Shown piece by piece: positions 8,000 to 11,719 of a stretch of 11,719 bases of DNA. The notes below the pieces were generated by a model. That model saw nothing but the letters and a program-made list of their open reading frames with translations. It was not told where the DNA came from and ran no database searches. Position numbers and translations under genes: made by a program. This stretch comes from Hyphomicrobiales bacterium (GTDB taxonomy: Bacteria > Pseudomonadota > Alphaproteobacteria > Rhizobiales > Afifellaceae), in contig JACCSN010000388.1 in the NCBI GenBank assembly GCA_013812985.1, positions 1 to 11,719 of the forward strand, given 5' to 3'. Within the stretch, counting starts at the first letter, position 1; every line of letters begins with the position of its first letter.

Positions 8000-8027
8000 A
8001 GCCCGCGCCGACGATGCGGAGCGGGCT
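8000..8027 (-). terminator. Rho-independent-like terminator for the minus-strand genes, between convergent genes
   Basis: AGCCCGC (8000-8006) pairs with GCGGGCT (8021-8027). After one mismatch the stem can continue with CCG (8008-8010) and CGG (8017-8019) around a 6-nt loop. Read on the minus strand, the stem runs into TTTT (complement of 7997-8000), as in an intrinsic terminator, about 70 bases beyond the DUF2934 stop. On the plus strand no T-tract follows (CGTAAAAATT), so for the 50-residue gene it is at most a 3' stabilising hairpin. Confidence 0.6.
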
Positions 8028-8096
8028 CGTAAAAATTCAGCGCCGGCCTGCTAAGCCAGCTCCGGTGTGTAAGCGTCTAACGTCAATCCCGGCGGC

Positions 8097-8336
8097 TCAG
8101 GCTGCCGACCTGCGGCCCCTGCTGTTCCGACTCTTGGGCGAGGCGGTCTTTTCGGCGGGGTCGCTTGCCCTCGCCTGTTTCGCCTGACGGTAAGCGGTGG
8201 AGCCTACGCCGCCAGCCATGACCTCGCGGGCAGCCTGCTCCCAATGCTGCCGCTCGCAGCCCTCCGGGCGGCCTTCCTGCTCCCAGATGGAATAAGCGCG
8301 ATCCCTGATCCAGCTTTCGACTTGTGACATATGCAT
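8097..8336 (-). CDS. DUF2934 domain small protein
   Basis: A 79-residue soluble protein. Residues 9-39 (WIRDRAYSIWEQEGRPEG... then HWEQAAREV) match the short DUF2934 motif, a helical unit of unknown function frequent in rhizobia. The remainder (about 45-79) is polar, basic and probably disordered. The start ATG at 8336 (minus strand) is chosen because GGAG (complement of 8345-8348) lies eight bases upstream; the reading frame stays open further upstream, but that stretch overlaps the phospholipase D-like gene's 3' part and lacks family resemblance. The next ATG (8330) is also possible. It lies 100 bases downstream of the phospholipase D-like gene on the same strand; I see no convincing promoter of its own in that gap, so cotranscription is possible. 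Confidence 0.8.
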   Translation of the reverse strand: MHMSQVESWIRDRAYSIWEQEGRPEGCERQHWEQAAREVMAGGVGSTAYRQAKQARASDPAEKTASPKSRNSRGRRSAA

Positions 8337-8436
8337 CTTGAACACTCCAAGCCCGTTGACGAGGCGCTCCAAGCCGCGGCCGGCCGAGCACTTAACGGAA
8401 CCTTCCCCAATAACCTTAAGATTCCCTTGAAGCCCG

Positions 8437-9963
8437 TCAGCCTCTCGCAGGGGCAGGCGCTGCGGGCTCGCCCAAAAGCCGCCGCTTGAGGCGACCGGTC
8501 CAGCGCCGGACACGGCCGAGACGCTGACTGGCCCGTTCCGGATCGAAGAGTGCGTTATCGGCCAGCGCCTCGCCGAAGGCGTCGGTCTCGGGCGGCTGGA
8601 ACGGCGACAGCGTCCGCCCTTCGCCCCGGAGGCCCTCGATCGCGCCGATGAGCGAGCCTCCGGCTGAACGGATCGCATCGGCGACGATCTCCGGGGTGGA
8701 GCCGAGATGCTCCGCCAGGAGATCGTTCCGGAAGCGGATGATTTCGCCGCGCACCTTGTCGCCGGCCGGGCCGGGCTCCGCTTCGACGGCGAGATCGCAT
8801 TCCGTATCGAAGCCCATGGAGCGGTTGTTCAGGTTGGAGGAGCCGACCCTGAGCAGGCGGTCGTCGACCGCCAGGATCTTGGCGTGGACGTAAATCGGTT
8901 CGCCGCCGGCCGTCATCGGATTGTAGATGCGGAAGCGACGGCCGCGGTCGACCTCTCCGATCATCTTGAAAAGGCGTGCGCGAGCCGTGCCCATCGCCTC
9001 CTCCTCAAGCCAGCCGAAAGAGGCTTGCGGGTTGACGACGACGATCTCAGGCCCGCCCGGCTCCCCCATCCGCCTGGCGACCGCTTCGGCTATGCGCCGC
9101 GAGGCGAAATACTGGCTCTCGATATAGACGCTGCGTTCCGCGCCGCGGATCGCCGCGAGGTAAAGCGCCTCGATTTCCCGGACTTCCTCCTGCTCCGCAT
9201 AGACCGGGATGGTCCGGGCGATCGCCACCTGGACATTCTCGAATGTCGGGCTGACGCCGTCCGGCCAGGGGTCCCCCTCGATCGGCGAAGGCGGCTCGAT
9301 GTCCTCGCCGGTAGCCCGCTTCCAGCGGCTGCGGGCCAATTCGCCCAGAGCGCGCGCTACATCGCCGTCGACGGCCGTGGTGGCGTCGTGCCACGGGCCG
9401 TAAGGGCGCTTCAGCGTCGGGCCGACGCGGCGCGGATCGTCGTCGAGATGCTCGCGGGTGTCCCAGCGATGGCCGGTGATGTCGATGCCGCCGCAGAAGG
9501 CGAGCTTGTCGTCGATGACGACGACCTTCTGGTGGTGCGCGGAAGCCGCCGGGTGGGCCCCGTCCAACTTGAAGTGCATACGCTTGTCGGTGATCCAGTC
9601 GAGGATGCGGACCGGCGTGGTCCCCCGGCCGAAGGTGTCGATGATGCTGAGGTCCCACCGGAGCACGAAGACTTCCAGATCGGGCCGCTCGTCGACCAGC
9701 CAGCCGAGAAGCTTGCCGAGCTTCTCCGGCGCCTTGGAGTCCGAACGCTCGCGCTCCAGCTTGATGCGCGTGTCGAAATCCCAGCCGATCAGGAGCACCC
9801 GCCGCCGGGCCTTCAGGATGCTCGATCTCAGCGCGGCGAAATAATCCGCCGCGTCGACGATGACGGCGAAGCGGTCGGCCCGCTCCATGCGCCAGCAGGT
9901 CTTGCCCGGCACGAGAACGGGAGGCTTCGCGGAATCGGTTCGGCGTGATGTGATCTGGTTCAT
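8437..9963 (-). CDS. Phospholipase D-like / cardiolipin synthase-like protein with two HKD motifs
   Basis: A 508-residue phospholipase D superfamily protein with both catalytic HxKxxxxD motifs complete: H144-K146-D151 (HQKVVVID) and H360-K362-D367 (HAKILAVD), the second followed by GSSNLNNRS. The pseudo-dimeric domains span roughly residues 32-230 and 250-440. The N-terminal domain opens with a strand-helix-strand ending in LLIGWDFDTRI, and the C-terminus is Pro/Ala/Arg rich. No signal peptide or hydrophobic segment is visible. Members hydrolyse or transfer phosphatidyl groups; whether this one is a hydrolase, cardiolipin synthase or phosphatidyltransferase cannot be read from the motifs. ATG at 9963 (minus) precedes the conserved start, though its ribosome-binding site is poor; an open frame reaching back to 10308 lacks homology and overlaps the toxin gene. 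Confidence 0.9.
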   Translation of the reverse strand: MNQITSRRTDSAKPPVLVPGKTCWRMERADRFAVIVDAADYFAALRSSILKARRRVLLIGWDFDTRIKLERERSDSKAPEKLGKLLGWLVDERPDLEVFVLRWDLSIIDTFGRGTTPVRILDWITDKRMHFKLDGAHPAASAHHQKVVVIDDKLAFCGGIDITGHRWDTREHLDDDPRRVGPTLKRPYGPWHDATTAVDGDVARALGELARSRWKRATGEDIEPPSPIEGDPWPDGVSPTFENVQVAIARTIPVYAEQEEVREIEALYLAAIRGAERSVYIESQYFASRRIAEAVARRMGEPGGPEIVVVNPQASFGWLEEEAMGTARARLFKMIGEVDRGRRFRIYNPMTAGGEPIYVHAKILAVDDRLLRVGSSNLNNRSMGFDTECDLAVEAEPGPAGDKVRGEIIRFRNDLLAEHLGSTPEIVADAIRSAGGSLIGAIEGLRGEGRTLSPFQPPETDAFGEALADNALFDPERASQRLGRVRRWTGRLKRRLLGEPAAPAPARG

Positions 9964-9997
9964 TGCGGAAGCGAGATAATCATTGCTGGCTGCTCTG

Positions 9998-10022
9998 TGA
10001 ACCCGAGAGGCTGAGCGGTTCA
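9998..10022. repeat. Short inverted repeat upstream of the phospholipase D-like gene
   Basis: TGAACC (9998-10003) and GGTTCA (10017-10022) are perfect 6-bp inverted arms with a 13-base spacer, 35 bases upstream of the start codon of the minus-strand phospholipase D-like gene. This could be an operator half-site pair, but arms this short can occur by chance. Nothing else is recognisable in the 124-base gap 9964-10087. Confidence 0.25.
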
Positions 10023-10087
10023 GACATTCAGCGCGGACGTCAGAGCGGCGGACGGTCCATTGCGCCCGCCAGGCCGCAGCTAGTAAT

Positions 10088-10483
10088 TCAGCTGACGCAG
10101 TCGAGACGATTGTCGAAGAGGAACGCTGAACATTGCCCCGCCGGCGACGAGCTTGAACTGACTTCCAGATTGGGCCACCACAGCAAGAGACGCGCAGCCT
10201 GCTCTCGAACGGTAAGCTTCCGCCAGCCGTTTTCGAGAAAGAAGCCGACCAGAGGGGTCTGCCGCCATGCCGCGCGTTCGGCGTGGTTCCGCGTGATCCG
10301 GATGTCACGCGAGAGAACGGCCCAGCCGCCCTCTTGGCCGAGATGATGTATCCAGGCTGCGTCAGAAACGTTTGGCGGAAATCTTGACGTCAGCGCCACG
10401 ACAGAATGCCCCTCTCCCGAGACGATCGCATGCAGCGCATCTGCGATTCGATATGACAGGTTGTGGTCAACCAGCAGCTTCAA
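10088..10483 (-). CDS. PIN-like domain toxin (DUF5615 / VapC45 type)
   Basis: A 131-residue PIN-like protein. It opens with MKLLVDHNLSYRIADAL, where D6 is the first catalytic acid of the fold; D41 (NVSDAAWIHH) and D60 (VLSRDIRITR) are further candidate acids, followed by AAW and the LVGFFLENGW core strand. This layout is that of DUF5615/VapC45-like toxins, presumed Mg2+-dependent RNases. Its partner sits directly upstream: the antitoxin stop and this start overlap as TTGA (10480-10483), so the toxin begins at TTG 10483 and depends on antitoxin translation. Antitoxin first and toxin second is the normal order for these modules. The last ~25 residues (serine-rich, then SAFLFDNRLDCVS) are not family-typical. 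RNase activity is inferred only. Confidence 0.8.
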   Translation of the reverse strand: MKLLVDHNLSYRIADALHAIVSGEGHSVVALTSRFPPNVSDAAWIHHLGQEGGWAVLSRDIRITRNHAERAAWRQTPLVGFFLENGWRKLTVREQAARLLLWWPNLEVSSSSSPAGQCSAFLFDNRLDCVS

Positions 10484-11178
10484 GCAGCGATTTGCTGCTG
10501 GAAGCGAACGGCAGCTTTCACGTCGCGAGCGGCGACTCCGAACATCGCCGCCGCCCTTGCGTACGAGCCTTCCGCAAGGTAGGCGTCCGCCAGAACGCCG
10601 GTGGGAATGCCCGCGCTTGCGATGATGGGCTGGCCGAAGGAGCGCTTTGGATCGAGGACAACGGCTTTCGCGCCGGATTCAGGCCACCATCGAACAGCGA
10701 CATCTCCATCGAATTCGACTGACCGCAGGCTGGGAACGACGACCGAGTGAAAATTTTGCTGCCTTGTCAAAAGGTCGATCAACTCCGGCTCACCGGTCCG
10801 ACGGGCGATCTCCAGATAGATCCGCGTTCCGTCAGTCTTGAACGCTGCCGCTGAAAAGGGCCGTTCCTCGCCGAGAAGCTCTTGCGCGATATCGTGAGCT
10901 TTACGAAGTTGTTGGAGAGACAGCCCGAGTAACCGAAATCGATTGACGACGCGCAGCTCAACGAGATCTCTAAATCCGAGGTACAATTGTTCGTTAATCG
11001 AGGGAATCTCTGGAGACCAGATAGGACGTTCCCGGAACTCCCGCCCATTGACGACGTATTTGTATCCGTGGAGCCAACGCCGGACGCGTACCGGAGGCAT
11101 GGACGTGAGACGGCTAGCCTCGCCCACGGTGTACAGCCCTACTCCAAACAATCCCGCTTCCAGCATTTCTGATCTCAT
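10480..11178 (-). CDS. VapB45-type antitoxin: HTH plus DUF433 domain protein
   Basis: A 232-residue protein from ATG 11178. Residues 16-39 (YTVGEASRLTSMPPVRVRRWLHGY) form a MerR-like helix-turn-helix; a middle domain follows with LYLGFRDLVELRVVNRFRL. The last ~70 residues (VVLDPKRSFGQPIIASAGIP, then VLADAYLAEGSYARAAAMFGV) are DUF433, the antitoxin domain of VapBC45 systems. It should bind and neutralise the PIN-like toxin encoded next and probably represses its own promoter through the HTH. ATG 11226 would add 16 residues without homology and overlap the upstream dehydrogenase. For ATG 11178 the AAGGAG (complement of 11192-11197) is 13 nt away, rather far; ATG 11166 is a third choice. Base composition is lower in GC here than in the neighbours (29 and 32 G+C of 60 in the two rows 10981-11040 and 10921-10980), suggesting acquisition. 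Confidence 0.8.
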   Translation of the reverse strand: MRSEMLEAGLFGVGLYTVGEASRLTSMPPVRVRRWLHGYKYVVNGREFRERPIWSPEIPSINEQLYLGFRDLVELRVVNRFRLLGLSLQQLRKAHDIAQELLGEERPFSAAAFKTDGTRIYLEIARRTGEPELIDLLTRQQNFHSVVVPSLRSVEFDGDVAVRWWPESGAKAVVLDPKRSFGQPIIASAGIPTGVLADAYLAEGSYARAAAMFGVAARDVKAAVRFQQQIAA

Positions 11179-11222
11179 CGGCCAGACTATACTCCTTCCG
11201 GGCGCAAGCGGGAAAGCCCGTT

Positions 11223-11719
11223 TCACTTCGGCGCCAGCCGCGCCGCGCCGTCGAGGCGGATCGATTCGCCGTTCAGGTAGCCGTTCTCGCAGATGCAGCG
11301 GACGAGATCGGCGTATTCGCCGGGCGCGCCGAGGCGCGGGGGGAAAGGCACGCTCGCCGCGAGCGAGGCGCGGTAGTCCGGCGCGATCCGGTCGAACATG
11401 GGCGTCCAGAAGATGCCCGGCTGGATCGTCATGACCCGGATTCCGAAGCCCATCAGGTCGCGCGCGAGCGGCAGGGTCAGCCCGAGCACCCCCGCCTTGG
11501 AGGCCGAATAGGCCGCTTGGCCGATCTGGCCGTCGGTCGCCGCGACGGAGGAGGTCAGGACAACGATTCCGCGCTCGCCGTCCTCGTTGAGCGGCGCCTC
11601 GCCGGCCATGGAAGCCGCGCTCCTGGCGATCATGTTGAAGGTCCCGACGAGGTTGACCTCGATCACCTTGCGGAAGGAGGCGAGGTCGTGCGCCCGCAAG
11701 GCGCCGCTGTCGCGCTCCT
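11223..11719 (-). CDS. Short-chain dehydrogenase, 3-hydroxyacyl-CoA dehydrogenase type 2-like, C-terminal part
   Basis: The C-terminal ~165 residues of a classical short-chain dehydrogenase/reductase; the Rossmann glycine motif and start lie beyond the window edge. Visible are [11 protein letters not shown] (helix 4 asparagine region), the catalytic serine in [11 protein letters not shown], and the YxxxK pair in AAYSASKAG (tyrosine codon at 11508-11510, lysine at 11496-11498), then [11 protein letters not shown] and a terminal [19 protein letters not shown]. The [14 protein letters not shown] and PGIFWTPM segments resemble 3-hydroxyacyl-CoA dehydrogenase type 2 (HSD17B10-like), an NAD+ enzyme acting on hydroxyacyl-CoA in beta-oxidation or branched-chain degradation. 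Substrate is uncertain within this large family. Its stop lies 44 bases upstream of the antitoxin start, on the same strand. Confidence 0.85.
   Translation of the reverse strand, partial: ERDSGALRAHDLASFRKVIEVNLVGTFNMIARSAASMAGEAPLNEDGERGIVVLTSSVAATDGQIGQAAYSASKAGVLGLTLPLARDLMGFGIRVMTIQPGIFWTPMFDRIAPDYRASLAASVPFPPRLGAPGEYADLVRCICENGYLNGESIRLDGAARLAPK

Noticed and set aside
8394..8425. A possible EcfG promoter on the minus strand before the DUF2934 gene (AACG and ATTCC on the plus strand)
   Set aside because: The spacing is 23 rather than 16-17 bases and the -35 box reads GGAAT.
8707..9948. A 413-codon plus-strand open frame opposite the phospholipase D-like gene
   Set aside because: The minus strand carries both HKD motifs; the plus-strand translation is an Asp/Arg/Val-rich shadow.
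9964..10308. N-terminal extension of the phospholipase D-like protein by ~115 residues
   Set aside because: It overlaps the toxin gene, has low-complexity sequence, and the family's conserved N-terminus begins after ATG 9963.
11179..11222. Hairpin CGGGC...GCCCG between the dehydrogenase and the antitoxin gene as a terminator
   Set aside because: Five-bp stem with a long loop and no T-tract; not enough to call.

Overview
The window reads as chromosome of a high-GC alphaproteobacterium, most likely of the Hyphomicrobiales (Rhizobium/Mesorhizobium-like). The grounds are gene content (UPF0314/DUF2585 membrane protein, DUF2934 protein, hydroxyproline genes in the rhizobial style), strong GC third-position bias that opens long antisense reading frames, and one good match to the alphaproteobacterial general-stress promoter (GGAAC-N16-CGTT). 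Genus cannot be fixed from this sequence.

Region 1 (1-6241, + strand) is one tightly packed operon. It holds the end of a LivG-type ATPase, LivF, a DHDPS-family lyase/deaminase, a DadA-like FAD oxidoreductase, a Cys/Cys 4-hydroxyproline 2-epimerase, an enolase-superfamily enzyme resembling cis-3-hydroxy-L-proline dehydratase, and a second proline-racemase-fold protein with Ser/Thr in place of both catalytic cysteines. The intergenic gaps are 9 to 26 nt and two junctions overlap. The proposed flow is ABC import of hydroxyproline; trans-4-hydroxy-L-proline to cis-4-hydroxy-D-proline (epimerase); oxidation to pyrroline-4-hydroxy-2-carboxylate (FAD enzyme); and deamination to alpha-ketoglutarate semialdehyde (DHDPS-family enzyme). 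The enolase member, and possibly the Ser/Thr paralogue, would add 3-hydroxyproline isomers. The semialdehyde dehydrogenase, pyrroline-2-carboxylate reductase, regulator, permeases and binding protein are not in the window and are expected outside it.

Region 2 (6242-8100, + strand) holds a maleylacetoacetate-isomerase-like zeta GST and a UPF0314 membrane protein. After a hairpin comes a 50-residue protein with an excellent ribosome-binding site and a predicted EcfG-type promoter.

Region 3 (8097-9963, - strand) holds a DUF2934 small protein and a two-HKD phospholipase D-like enzyme. A hairpin with a T-tract on the - strand lies between the DUF2934 gene and the convergent 50-residue gene.

Region 4 (10088-11178, - strand) is an antitoxin-toxin pair (HTH + DUF433 antitoxin, then PIN-like toxin; VapBC45 type) with visibly lower GC, suggesting acquisition. 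Region 5 (11223-11719, - strand) is the C-terminal part of a short-chain dehydrogenase resembling 3-hydroxyacyl-CoA dehydrogenase type 2; its start lies beyond the window.

The observations most worth following are the Ser90/Thr256 proline-racemase paralogue inside an apparently multi-isomer hydroxyproline operon, and the predicted stress-regulated 50-residue protein.
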